This document shows positions 1 to 8,900 of a stretch of DNA of 13,442 nt, piece after piece. This DNA is from Bacteroidota bacterium. GTDB taxonomy: Bacteria; Bacteroidota; Bacteroidia; Chitinophagales; Chitinophagaceae. Within the stretch, counting starts at the first letter, position 1, and each line of letters begins with the position of its first letter. The notes beneath the pieces were generated by a model. It was given only the letters and a program-made list of their open reading frames with translations, searched no databases and had not been told where the DNA came from. The stretch spans positions 1-13,442 of the forward strand of contig JAJXYG010000314.1 in NCBI GenBank assembly GCA_021780705.1, written 5' to 3'. The translations under genes were made by a program, and so were the position numbers.

Positions 1-660
1 GGTCCTCATATTGAGGATCGTGGAGATGTAGTTCAGGCCTCCCAGCAATACCGACACGATAAACATGGCGATACTGGCCAGCCAAAGGTCCATACCGGTT
101 TTCGCCCCGTCGGAAGCTTGCCCCAGCGCACTTAAAGGTGGATAGATCGTCCATCCGCCGGATGCAGGTCCGGTCTGTACAAACAGGGAAGAGAACATGA
201 TGATGGAACTGATGAAAAAGAACCAGTAAGACAGCATATTCAGGAAGGGAGAAGCCATATCGCGCGCTCCTACCTGAAGGGGAATCAGCAGGTTGGAAAA
301 GGTACCGCTCAGCCCGGCGGTAAGCACGAAGAACACCAGGATGGTGCCGTGCATGGTTACCAGGGCATAATAAAACTCGGTATCGAGCCTTCCTCCCTTG
401 GCCCAGTGGCCGAAAATATCCTCCAGGAAGGGGAAAGACTGGTCGGGAAAGCCCAGTTGCAGGCGAAATATCACGGAAAATAATCCTCCGATTACGGCCC
501 AGATGATCCCTGTGATCAGGAATTGCTTGGAGATCATCTTGTGGTCCTGGCTGAAGATATACTTGGTGATGAAGGTTTCCTTGTGGTGTTGGGTATGCGC
601 CTCATGTCCGAGGTCGTGAACCACCATGTCTGCTCCTTGTATAGCTGCTTCGTTACTCAT
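1..660 (-). CDS. coxA: Cytochrome c oxidase subunit I, N-terminal 220 residues (partial, runs off left edge)
   Basis: This is the catalytic heme-copper subunit of an aa3-type terminal oxidase, which reduces O2 to water and pumps protons across the inner membrane. The reading frame is open from the ATG at 660 to base 1, giving 220 codons without a stop; helices from the middle of the protein onward lie outside the window. Visible subunit I marks are the TMHGT motif, whose His104 is the expected low-spin heme a ligand, GARDM at 131-135, and GWTIYPPLS at 169-177. Asn123, Asp134 and Asn141 align by eye with the D-channel residues N121, D132 and N139 of Rhodobacter sphaeroides, which suggests an A-family oxidase. 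The deciding helix VI is not present. The soluble N-terminus is His-rich (about residues 15-26). The start lies 42 bases after the coxB stop, so the two genes are probably co-transcribed. The family call is secure. Confidence 0.95.
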   Translation of the reverse strand, partial: MSNEAAIQGADMVVHDLGHEAHTQHHKETFITKYIFSQDHKMISKQFLITGIIWAVIGGLFSVIFRLQLGFPDQSFPFLEDIFGHWAKGGRLDTEFYYALVTMHGTILVFFVLTAGLSGTFSNLLIPLQVGARDMASPFLNMLSYWFFFISSIIMFSSLFVQTGPASGGWTIYPPLSALGQASDGAKTGMDLWLASIAMFIVSVLLGGLNYISTILNMRT

Positions 661-702
661 AGATATGTTTTTTTTCACCCCAGGGGGTAGCTCGATTTTA
701 AT

Positions 703-1746
703 TTATTTTGTGGCAAGGGCGCTTGATGTGGAATCATGTGCCGCTGCATTGGCAGGGTCCATTTGCGGATTTGCCTTCAAATATTCCGGTTTTTGGGTAG
801 CCATATAGGCATCAAATTGTGCCTGGGTTTCCACGATGATCACCCCTCTCATGGTAAAGTGTCCCTTACCGCAAAGCTGGTCACAGGCGATTTCGTAGGT
901 AAAGTTCGGATTGCCGGTTAATTTCTTCATCTCTTCGGTGGTGTGGATCGGGGTGAACCACAGGGAGGTCGGTGTACCGGGTACGGCGTCCATTTTCATG
1001 CGGAACTGGGGCAGTCCCACATCATGGATCACGTCCTGGGAATTGATCACCAGCTTCACCGGGCGGTTGACCACCAGGTGCATCGTAGTCGGCACATGGA
1101 TGTCGTCATGGCTGGCCGGGTCGGACCAGTCCACCCCCAGGGGGTTGCCTTTGGCCGCATCGGTCAATTTGTAATTCTTTCTGCCCAATACGCCGTCAGG
1201 ACCCGGGTAGCGGATTTCCCAACCGAACTGGTGCCCGGTGATTTCTACCAGCTGGGCGTTCTTGGGTGCATCGGAGGTGAATTGAAACCAGTATTTCAAA
1301 CCAAAAACCACCAGGACGGTCAGCACAATGGCCGGAATACCGGTCCAGATCAGTTCCAGTTTGTTACTATGGGTGAAATAAAGTGATTTTCTTTTGTCAC
1401 TTTCCTGGTATTTGAAGGAAAACCAGAAAAGCAGGATCTGGGTCACAAAGAATACGGTACCGGTAGCGCCCAGGGTCAGCCATAACATAAAGTCGATATT
1501 CTTACCCTGTGCAGAGGCGGAGCCTATAGGGAAGAGGGTCTTGGGGTAAAACAATTTGTTACAATACCATACTCCGATCAGACCCGCAATCAAAAAGGCG
1601 ATCATGAAGAAGCCGTTGATCCGGTTATTCTGCTTCCTCGATTTTTCTTCGCCTTTTAAAACGCTCACATATTCGCTGGCTTTTGAAATCTGGAAGATGA
1701 CCACAAAAATCAGCACGACGATCGCTATCAAAAAAAATTCATTCAT
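703..1746 (-). CDS. coxB: Cytochrome c oxidase subunit II (CuA subunit)
   Basis: This subunit takes electrons from a c-type cytochrome through its binuclear CuA centre and passes them to CoxA. I chose the ATG at 1746 (347 aa). The longer frame from 1788 starts at TTG and adds a polar stretch in front of a clean hydrophobic N-terminus. CuA ligands in this numbering are His241, Cys288, Cys292, His296 and Met299, within a CDQLCGKGHFTM motif. The residue between the cysteines that is usually Glu (a Mg/Mn-site ligand) is Gln290. Hydrophobic segments lie near 2-20, 44-63, 86-110 and 132-150. That makes four candidate membrane spans, where the classic subunit has two. The last two, followed by the cupredoxin domain from about 160, match the classic hairpin. 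The C-terminus (about 325-347) is Ala/Ser-rich, and no cytochrome c domain is fused. The gene follows actF after 135 bases and precedes coxA by 42. Confidence 0.95.
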   Translation of the reverse strand: MNEFFLIAIVVLIFVVIFQISKASEYVSVLKGEEKSRKQNNRINGFFMIAFLIAGLIGVWYCNKLFYPKTLFPIGSASAQGKNIDFMLWLTLGATGTVFFVTQILLFWFSFKYQESDKRKSLYFTHSNKLELIWTGIPAIVLTVLVVFGLKYWFQFTSDAPKNAQLVEITGHQFGWEIRYPGPDGVLGRKNYKLTDAAKGNPLGVDWSDPASHDDIHVPTTMHLVVNRPVKLVINSQDVIHDVGLPQFRMKMDAVPGTPTSLWFTPIHTTEEMKKLTGNPNFTYEIACDQLCGKGHFTMRGVIIVETQAQFDAYMATQKPEYLKANPQMDPANAAAHDSTSSALATK

Positions 1747-1881
1747 GTTTCTAAATTTTCCCCAATGCAACCCTTTCGGAAGGTCCAAAGGTTCTTTTGA
1801 AGTATTTTATGTAATTCTTAGTTAATCCTTAATTAATGTACCGGTCCGTGATTTCTCCTATCTGTAATTTGGCACCAGCGA
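1747..1881 (-). other. actF-coxB intergenic gap (135 nt)
   Basis: This is the largest gap inside the respiratory cluster and is AT-rich. I see no convincing terminator. The only inverted match, CCTTT/AAAGG around 1771-1790, is 5 bp with a 10-base loop and has no following T-tract on the minus strand. On the minus strand AACCTTTG is one base from the Bacteroidota -7 consensus TAnnTTTG, and no good -33 element accompanies it. An internal promoter for coxB-coxA is possible but not shown. Read-through from actF is the simpler view. Confidence 0.3.
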
Positions 1882-3117
1882 CTAGGTATGATGCACGATA
1901 CTTTCCTTCAGGAACGGATCGTTGACCGAAACCATGGGCACCCTTTCTGCAAAGCGGCTTACCCCCCACATAATGAACCCTACAAATCCCAGAGGGATAC
2001 CGAATTCATACCAGCTCAGGTGCGGATGGTTCCCCACCGTACCCGGCATGACCATCAGGTAAAAGTCGATCCAGTGGCCAAAGACGATCAGCAGGGCCAT
2101 AAAGGTCACAATGGTATAATTTCTCTTGGCTGCCCGCTTCATAAAAATGAGGAAGGGACAGATAAAGTTCAGGACCAGGTTGAGGTAGAATATTCCTTCA
2201 TAGGCCCCGTGGAAACGGGATTGAAAATACACGGTTTCATCCGGGATATTGCCATACCAGATCAGCATGAACTGGTCAAACCACAAATAGGTCCAGAATA
2301 CTGAAAATGCAAACATGAATTTTCCCAGGTCATGGATATGTTCGGTGGTGACAAATTCCAGGACGCCCTGGTTTTTGAAATAGATTACAAACAGGGTCAG
2401 CAGGGCCATACCGGAAACAAAGGTGCTGCCGAATACGTACCAGCTGAACATGGTGCTGTACCAGTGGGAATCAATGCTCATGATCCACAACCAGGGAATG
2501 ATGGACCCTACGGTCAGCCCGAAAAGCAGGATAAAGAAGGAGGCCCACCAGATGTTCTTTTTCATCCATCCCTTGGCGGTATCATAATCCATATGTCCGC
2601 CTTCGTCTGCCTGGCGGCTCAAGTCTCTGAGCTTTTTGCTTACCAGGGACCAAAGGCCGATGCACAGCAGGGTAGCGATGGTATAGAAAGTGGGATTCAG
2701 AAATCCGGATTTTCCTTTCAGTATGGCGTCATGGTTGACCCGGTTTTGATCCAGCCAGGGGTAGATATCGCTCCGGTGACCCAGGATGATGCTGGCGATG
2801 ATGACCAGGGCAAGAATCCCCATCAGCGGCACCATGGAAGACACCGCTTCGGCAACCCTTCTGAAGGCGGTCTGCCATCCGGCCATGGCCAGGATGCAGA
2901 TGACCAGGAAAAAGGTGGCCGTGTTGACCAGAAACAACCAGAAGAGTCCGTTTTGAAGCAGTACCGCCCAAAATCGGGTGCTGTTCACATTGTCCCCATG
3001 CGCTCCGGCGGTCGGATGCAAAAACACGACACCCAGTACCAAAGTAAGCAATCCTGCAATCATAAGCCCCCAGGACCACTTTTTATATACTGCGGGTGTT
3101 ACATACTGATTGTTCAT
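1882..3117 (-). CDS. actF: Alternative complex III subunit ActF (quinol:cytochrome c oxidoreductase membrane subunit)
   Basis: ActF is an integral membrane subunit of alternative complex III, related to ActC and the NrfD/PsrC family. The protein is 411 aa from the ATG at 3117; a TTG one codon upstream is a less likely start. About ten hydrophobic segments are visible, near 15-34, 50-80, 95-113, 142-160, 188-212, 225-247, 266-287, 308-326, 336-356 and 372-388. The HIHDLGKFMF and WFDQFMLIWYG segments (about 260-288) are characteristic of ActF as I recognise it. The length is normal for the family. In characterised complexes ActF packs beside ActC and is proposed to take part in proton translocation; that role is family knowledge and is not read from this sequence. 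The gene begins 26 bases after the actE stop. Its codons fit its neighbours and nothing looks broken. Confidence 0.92.
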   Translation of the reverse strand: MNNQYVTPAVYKKWSWGLMIAGLLTLVLGVVFLHPTAGAHGDNVNSTRFWAVLLQNGLFWLFLVNTATFFLVICILAMAGWQTAFRRVAEAVSSMVPLMGILALVIIASIILGHRSDIYPWLDQNRVNHDAILKGKSGFLNPTFYTIATLLCIGLWSLVSKKLRDLSRQADEGGHMDYDTAKGWMKKNIWWASFFILLFGLTVGSIIPWLWIMSIDSHWYSTMFSWYVFGSTFVSGMALLTLFVIYFKNQGVLEFVTTEHIHDLGKFMFAFSVFWTYLWFDQFMLIWYGNIPDETVYFQSRFHGAYEGIFYLNLVLNFICPFLIFMKRAAKRNYTIVTFMALLIVFGHWIDFYLMVMPGTVGNHPHLSWYEFGIPLGFVGFIMWGVSRFAERVPMVSVNDPFLKESIVHHT

Positions 3118-3143
3118 CAAAAGTCTATTTTAGTATTAAGTTA

Positions 3144-3758
3144 TTAATTTTTAGTCGCGGTGGAATCACTGCCTGCGGCCGCCTCCTTTGCCAGGGCCAG
3201 CTGGTGGGATTTGACATACTGGATCACCATCCAGCGCTGTTCCCGGGTCAGCTGGGAGGCATAGCTTCCCATATTGTTCTTCCCGTAGGTGACTGAATAA
3301 AACATCGTACCTACCGGCATATCCACATACATTTTCTGGGTCAGGTTGGCCACTGCCGGAATCTTCCCTGAAGCGGACAGAGGGCCCTGTGCATCCATTT
3401 TCGGTCCATGGCAGATGGCACAGTTGATATTGAACAGGCGCTGGGCTTCTGCCATCTGGGTGCTATCCAGCGGCGGAAGCGGATCCTGGATCGAGGCGCT
3501 CATCTTATAACCGGCAGAATCAAAGGGCACATCAAAGGGCAATAAATCACCCCTGCGGATGGTTCCCTCCACCGGGGCAGGAATATAATTGATTCCTTCC
3601 TTGCTCAGGTTGTTGGCGTCATAGGCCTGGTAGGCGCGGCTGACCGCCATATCCGGCATATACGTCCTTCCCGGATCGCGTTTGTCATGGCAGCTTTCCA
3701 CCAGCACTGCTACGGTGGCAATGGCGGTTATTGAAAAGAGAATTTTTATTTTTTTCAT
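3144..3758 (-). CDS. actE: Alternative complex III subunit ActE (monoheme cytochrome c lipoprotein)
   Basis: ActE is a periplasmic single-heme cytochrome c of alternative complex III, expected to hand electrons toward the terminal oxidase. The 204-aa product starts with a lysine-rich hydrophobic signal ending at a lipobox-like V-E-S-C, so Cys23 is the likely lipidated residue. Glu at -2 is atypical for a lipobox. The heme attachment site is CAICH (Cys113, Cys116, His117), and Met163 in the NNMGSYASQL segment is the probable axial ligand. This heme-to-Met arrangement is that of a class I cytochrome c. Residues about 24-105 form an N-terminal arm before the cytochrome fold, as in other ActE proteins. 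The gene sits 40 bases after actD and 26 before actF, so it is almost certainly co-transcribed. A generic cytochrome c would be the alternative call, but the position inside the act cluster makes ActE the better name. Confidence 0.92.
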   Translation of the reverse strand: MKKIKILFSITAIATVAVLVESCHDKRDPGRTYMPDMAVSRAYQAYDANNLSKEGINYIPAPVEGTIRRGDLLPFDVPFDSAGYKMSASIQDPLPPLDSTQMAEAQRLFNINCAICHGPKMDAQGPLSASGKIPAVANLTQKMYVDMPVGTMFYSVTYGKNNMGSYASQLTREQRWMVIQYVKSHQLALAKEAAAGSDSTATKN

Positions 3759-3798
3759 ACTATATAATAAAGCCTGTCAATGAAATTTTTTTTTCCGT

Positions 3799-4383
3799 TT
3801 AATACCCCAGTTCTTCGGCCCTGTAGAGTTTTTGCTCCTTGTCGTAGCGTCCGTACCACCATCCGGCCTCTGCTTCCTGGACACTGATTTCTATTGCCCC
3901 GTTGCTCTGGAGAAAATTCTGAATTTCCCCCTCATTGGATTTGGCGGTACACTCAATGACCATCACCATCAGGTCATCGGTGGCCCGGGGATGGAAATGA
4001 TGCTTCTTAACCCCCGGCATTAGCTGACACAGCCAGCAGAAGGTATATACCATGCTAATGGCGGAAAGCAGTACCGTAAGCTCAAAGGTAATGGGAATGA
4101 AGGCCGGTAGCGGGAAATGAGGCTTGCCCCCGATATTGAGCGGCCAGTCGGTGGTGAAGATCCATCCCATACCTCCCACTGCAATGCTGGTTCCGGTGAG
4201 TCCAAAGATGAAACCCACGGTATGGATACTGGTTTCCCGCAGACCCATCGCATGGTCGAGACCGTGCACCGGGAACGGAGTATAAATATCGTGGATCTTA
4301 TAGCCCTCCTTCCGGACATTTTTCACTGCCGGAAACAGCACTTTTTCATCCTCAAAACATCCGACTACAAATTTTTTTCTCAT
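3799..4383 (-). CDS. actD: Alternative complex III subunit ActD (DUF3341 membrane protein)
   Basis: ActD is a small cofactor-free membrane subunit of alternative complex III with a DUF3341-type fold. The 194-aa product has an N-terminal soluble part (1-53), which holds a conserved-looking segment at 28-47 (IHDIYTPFPVHGLDHAMG). Two membrane helices follow at about 54-78 and 94-120, then a C-terminal soluble domain. This two-helix layout is typical of ActD. The function is structural: in known complexes it packs against ActC/ActF on the cytoplasmic side. The start at 4383 is supported by a purine-rich GGGAGGA a few bases upstream, the clearest Shine-Dalgarno-like site in the window. It lies 84 bases after actC and 40 before actE. 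No key residues are known to me to check. Confidence 0.92.
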   Translation of the reverse strand: MRKKFVVGCFEDEKVLFPAVKNVRKEGYKIHDIYTPFPVHGLDHAMGLRETSIHTVGFIFGLTGTSIAVGGMGWIFTTDWPLNIGGKPHFPLPAFIPITFELTVLLSAISMVYTFCWLCQLMPGVKKHHFHPRATDDLMVMVIECTAKSNEGEIQNFLQSNGAIEISVQEAEAGWWYGRYDKEQKLYRAEELGY

Positions 4384-4386
4384 ACG

Positions 4387-4397
4387 GTTCCTCCCTA
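4387..4397 (-). promoter_or_regulatory. Ribosome-binding site candidate for actD
   Basis: Read on the minus strand, the bases before the actD ATG are AGGGAGGAACCGT followed by ATG. GGGAGGA lies about 6 bases from the start codon. Most other starts in this window have no comparable purine-rich site, which is usual in Bacteroidota, so this one stands out and supports the ATG at 4383. Confidence 0.5.
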
Positions 4398-4467
4398 ATT
4401 CCTGTAAAACAGGATAATTTAATGATTATCTATTTGAATATATGCTTCAACTGCTTCTGAATCTATA

Positions 4468-5919
4468 TTAATGCGCATGTGCTACTTCCTCTATATAAAA
4501 TTTCTCTGAATCCAGCTTCTCGGTATCGGACATCTTCTTCTTGTAATTTTCCCCGCTGGTTTTCAGGATGGCCTTGATTTCCGCTACGGCAATTACCGGG
4601 AAATACTTGGCGAATATGAAATAACAGGTAAAGAACAGACCGAAGGTGCCGAGATAGAATCCGATTTCCCAGATACTCGGGCTGTAGTAGGTACTCCAGG
4701 AAGAAGGCAAATAATCCCTGTATATCGAAGTCACAATAATTACAAAGCGTTCAAACCACATCCCGATATTGACCAGCACTGCCAGGAAGAAGGTGAAGGT
4801 GATATTCCTTCTGAGCTTCTTGGACCAGAACATCTGCGGAGACACTACGTTACAGAACATCATTCCATAATAGGCCCAGCCATAGGGACTGAAGATGTTC
4901 ACCCGGTTTTGCCGGAAGGCCCACCATTCGTAGGGGTTCTGGCTATACCAGGCGATGAACAATTCGGTCAGGTAGGCGATCCCCACTATCGAACCGGTCA
5001 GCACGATGACCTTGTTCATCGCTTCAATATGACCGACCGTGATATAATCTTCCAGGTGGAGCACTTTTCGGGTGATGATCAGCAGGGATTGCACCATGGC
5101 AAACCCGGAAAAGATGGCCCCGGCCACAAAATAGGGGGGGAATATGGTGGTATGCCAGCCGGGAATGACCGAAGTGGCAAAGTCCATGGATACGATGGTG
5201 TGTACGGAAAGTACCAGGGGGGTGGCCAGACCGGCCAGTACCAGCGAAAGGCTTTCATGCCTTTGCCAGTGCTTGGTGCTACCCGTCCATCCGAAGGAAG
5301 CCAGACCGTAGAAGAACTTCCTGAATTTTGTCTTGGCCCGGTCCCTGACCGTGGCCAAATCGGGGAGCAGCCCCGTATACCAGAACAAAAGAGATACCGT
5401 GAAATAGGTGGAGACCGCGAATACATCCCAAAGCAGTGCCGAGTTGAAATTAGGCCAGAGTGGTCCGCGGCTGTTGGGATAAGGCATTACATAAAAACCT
5501 ACCCAAACCCGTCCCATGTGGAATATCGGGAACTGGCCGGCGCACATTACCGCAAAAATCGTCATGGCTTCTGCCGCACGGTTCACCCCGGTACGCCATC
5601 CCTGACGGAACAGCAGCAGGATCGCAGAGATCAGGGTTCCGGCATGACCGATACCGATCCACCACACGAAGTTGGTAATATCCCAACCCCAGCCGATGGT
5701 ATGGTTCAGGTTCCACTGGCCGATACCATAATCCACTTCGCGGTACACGGAATATACCCCAAAAATCAACAAACAGATGGAGATCACCAGCCCCATTCTC
5801 CACAGGTTGCCCGGTTTGGCTTCAATGGGACCAATGATATCTTCGGTAATCTGGTGGTAATTCTTGTCACCATCTACCAGAGGTTCCCGCAGTTGCGATT
5901 CGTACTTTAATAATGACAT
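4468..5919 (-). CDS. actC: Alternative complex III subunit ActC (NrfD-like quinol-binding membrane subunit)
   Basis: ActC is the NrfD/PsrC-type membrane subunit expected to bind menaquinol and pass electrons to the ActB iron-sulfur domain. The product is 483 aa. About ten hydrophobic helices can be seen, near 40-60, 82-105, 117-137, 160-184, 222-246, 262-284, 300-325, 342-362, 372-398 and 418-440, between soluble ends. Polar residues inside helices that could belong to quinone or proton paths include His92, His134, Asp246, Glu319 and Glu390. I have not matched them one by one to a solved structure. The C-terminal tail (about 445-483) is charged and ends in His-Ala-His. The gene lies 50 bases after actB. 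The tight actB-actC pairing follows the usual [FeS protein]-[NrfD] order of this superfamily. Family identity is clear; individual residue roles are inferred. Confidence 0.94.
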   Translation of the reverse strand: MSLLKYESQLREPLVDGDKNYHQITEDIIGPIEAKPGNLWRMGLVISICLLIFGVYSVYREVDYGIGQWNLNHTIGWGWDITNFVWWIGIGHAGTLISAILLLFRQGWRTGVNRAAEAMTIFAVMCAGQFPIFHMGRVWVGFYVMPYPNSRGPLWPNFNSALLWDVFAVSTYFTVSLLFWYTGLLPDLATVRDRAKTKFRKFFYGLASFGWTGSTKHWQRHESLSLVLAGLATPLVLSVHTIVSMDFATSVIPGWHTTIFPPYFVAGAIFSGFAMVQSLLIITRKVLHLEDYITVGHIEAMNKVIVLTGSIVGIAYLTELFIAWYSQNPYEWWAFRQNRVNIFSPYGWAYYGMMFCNVVSPQMFWSKKLRRNITFTFFLAVLVNIGMWFERFVIIVTSIYRDYLPSSWSTYYSPSIWEIGFYLGTFGLFFTCYFIFAKYFPVIAVAEIKAILKTSGENYKKKMSDTEKLDSEKFYIEEVAHAH

Positions 5920-5969
5920 ACTCGTTTCAGCTTTAGCTAAGGGTTATATTTTAATCATTTCAGGTCAGC

Positions 5970-8900
5970 CTACACTTTTTCTTGCGGCGTACCCACTTTC
6001 CGGTTTGTATTCCTGATTTTTTCCAGGTAATTGACATTGGGAAGGGTATGCAGTTCTTCCAGCACATAGAATTTTCTTTCCTTCTGTTCGCGTTTCCTCA
6101 TCTGTGCAATCTTGCTATTGGGATCGTTTACATTTCCGAATACGATGGCGTGGGTCGGGCAGGCCTGCATGCAGGCGGTCTTCACTTCCATATCCCTCAG
6201 GGGCCTGTCTTCCTTTTTGGCATTGAGCTTTCCTTCCTGCAGGCGCTGTACGCAGAAGCTGCATTTTTCCATTACCCCGCGGGAGCGAACGGTCACATCC
6301 GGGTTGAGGACCATCCTGGGGAGGTCGTCATTGAGGTTCATGGTAGCCGCGGAGATGATTCCCTTCTGGTTGTCGGGGAAGCTGTCCGCACCCATATAAT
6401 CGGCCCAGTTGAAGCGGCGCACTTTATAGGGGCAGTTATTGGCGCAATATTTTGTACCGATACAACGGTTATAGATCATCTGGTTGAGCCCTTCACTGCT
6501 GTGGTTGGTGGCATCCACCGGGCACACATTTTCGCAGGGTGCATTGTCGCATTGCTGGCAAAGCATGGGCTGGAAGACGATGTCGGGATTCTGGGGATCC
6601 CCGGTGAAATACCGGTCGATCCGGATCCACTGCATGTCCTGGAACCGGGATACGTCGTATTTGCCGACGGTAGCCACATTGTTTTCAGATACGCAGGCTA
6701 TCGTACAGGCGGAGCATCCGATACAGGTATTCAGGTCAATGCTCATCCCCCATTTGATTCCGGGCTTGTCGAAATAAGGATACAGGGTGGCATCCCTGGT
6801 ATAATCGGGGCCAAAGACACTGAGTTCCTTGTCCACATCCTCCCTCATCTCATCCGGGCGGGCAATAAAATCTGCCAGGGTGGTTTCCCTGACTACCGGC
6901 CTGCCTTCAGTGATCTGGTGTACCTGGGTCTGGGCAATCGGGTAGGTGGTATCGGTCTTGGCGATAGAAACCGGAGCGGAATAAATCACATTGGATCCGT
7001 TGAAGGTGGCAAAGGGATAGATATTGACCCCGGATCCCATGGCGGCTACCCCGATATATTCAGCAGTCTTTGATTTGTCCAGACTCTGCCTTCCGTATCC
7101 CACGGCAATGGCGATCACACTCGGATGAATCCCCGGCATGATCAGGATGGGTATATCCAGGGACTTCCCGTTGCTGGTGATCTTGATGACGGGTTTATCG
7201 GGATGGACTTCATATTTGTCCATGTCATGCGGATTATATATATCCACCCCGAACATGGCTTTTCCCATTTGCGGGGAGATCATGGCGTAGTTGTCCCAGG
7301 TGGCCTTGGAAACCGGATCGCTCAATTCCTGCAACCAGGCATTGTTGGCCCGGCTACCGGTACCTACCGATACGTTTTCGTACAGCACCATTTCGGTGTC
7401 GGCTCCCTTGATATTCGCTATCTTGGCAGCCGCATCGGAAACATTACCCGAGAAGGTGGCGGACCCGAAGGCGGTGACCGCACCCAGGGCCGGTACCTTG
7501 ATACCGAGAGAATCTCCATTATCTGAAGAGGACTGGTCGGCGGCGGTAGCTTCCGTCAGGTTGAAGGGATTTACAAAATTGGACTGGGTTTTCAGGTCCC
7601 CGTTTTCCAGGATCCCGTCCTGCAGGAAGCGTTCATAATTTTCCCTGCTGCCCAGTTTGCCGATCCAGTAATTGCTGAAATAAGTTTCATAATCATCGGT
7701 GCTTCCCAAAAGTTTCAGCAGGGAAGATTCAAACTGGCGGGTCTTGAACAAGGGATGGATCAGGGGTTGCAGCACGCTCACATAACCGGTTTGCTGCTCG
7801 GAATCTCCCCAGCTTTCCAGCCAGTGATGAGAAGGGATGACGTATTTGCACAATTCCGTGGTCTCATCCATTTTTTCACTGTAGGAAATCGTATAGGGGC
7901 ATTTTTTCACCCCGGCAATAAATTTCTCTGCATCATAATAACTGTAGGCAGGGTTGGCACCATACACCAGCAGGGCTCCGATCTTTCCTGCATTCAGGTC
8001 GCTGGTAAGGGTGGTCATGTCTGCGTCTATCCCCTGGCGGTAATTTACCGTGGAGTTCCAGTCTATGGTGGTGCCATTGGCGCCTATCGCCTGGTTGATG
8101 GCATTGACGATAATCTGTATGTTGGGATCATTGCTGCCGCATACGACCAGTGCGGCTCCTTTGTTGGCGGAAAGTTCGGTGGCAGCGGTTTTAACGGCAG
8201 CGGCCAGGTCACCGGAAAGGTTGGCAGTGGTTCCGCCTCCCAGCGCACCCAGCAGTGCAAGGGCTACGGCCCCGGTTTCGGAAGGCTTGTGCAGATAACG
8301 TTCGTCTGCATTGGCCCCGGTTATGGTCAGGTGGCTTTCGAATTGCAGGTGGCGGCTCATGGCAGGATGATCTTCATTGATCCTGCGGGTAGCGGCATAC
8401 TGGTTGGCAAATACCACCGGGCTCAGCCAGCTGGCCAGGAAGTCGGCCCCCAGGCCCACGATCACCTTGGCCTTTTCAAAATGGTAGGCGGGAATGGCTT
8501 TTTTGCCATAAGAAGCCTTGTTGGCTTCAATCAAACCGCTATAGGATACCGCATCGTATTGTACGTGGCGGCTTCCGGGATATTTGGCCAGCAATTCTGC
8601 AATAATGGCCTTGGTAGTAATAGAGGTAATGGAGGAAGTAAGCAGGACGACGGGTTTGCCGGAGGCGGCCGTCATGGCATCTGCTACCATTTTGTCAATG
8701 GCGTCAAAAGTCTGTTCTTTTCCATTGGCCAGCGGATGGCGAAGGCGGGTGGTGTCATACAAATCCAGCACCGAGGACTGACAGCGGGCCGAGGTACCTC
8801 CGGTGGTCAGGGAGGAAAGTTCATTTCCCTCGATCTTGATCGGTCTTCCTTCCCGTTGTTTTACCACTACCGGAACGGCATCTCCGTCATTGAGGTAGGT

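Noticed and set aside
1747..1788. Longer CoxB start (TTG at 1788)
   Set aside because: It adds 14 residues with charged and polar character before a hydrophobic N-terminal helix that already begins with an ATG-coded Met.
5982..7073. A 363-codon plus-strand frame, and similar long frames at 2332-3147 and 4909-5910
   Set aside because: They are antisense to actB, actF and actC respectively, with low-complexity translations and no signal or domain. They are shadows of real genes.
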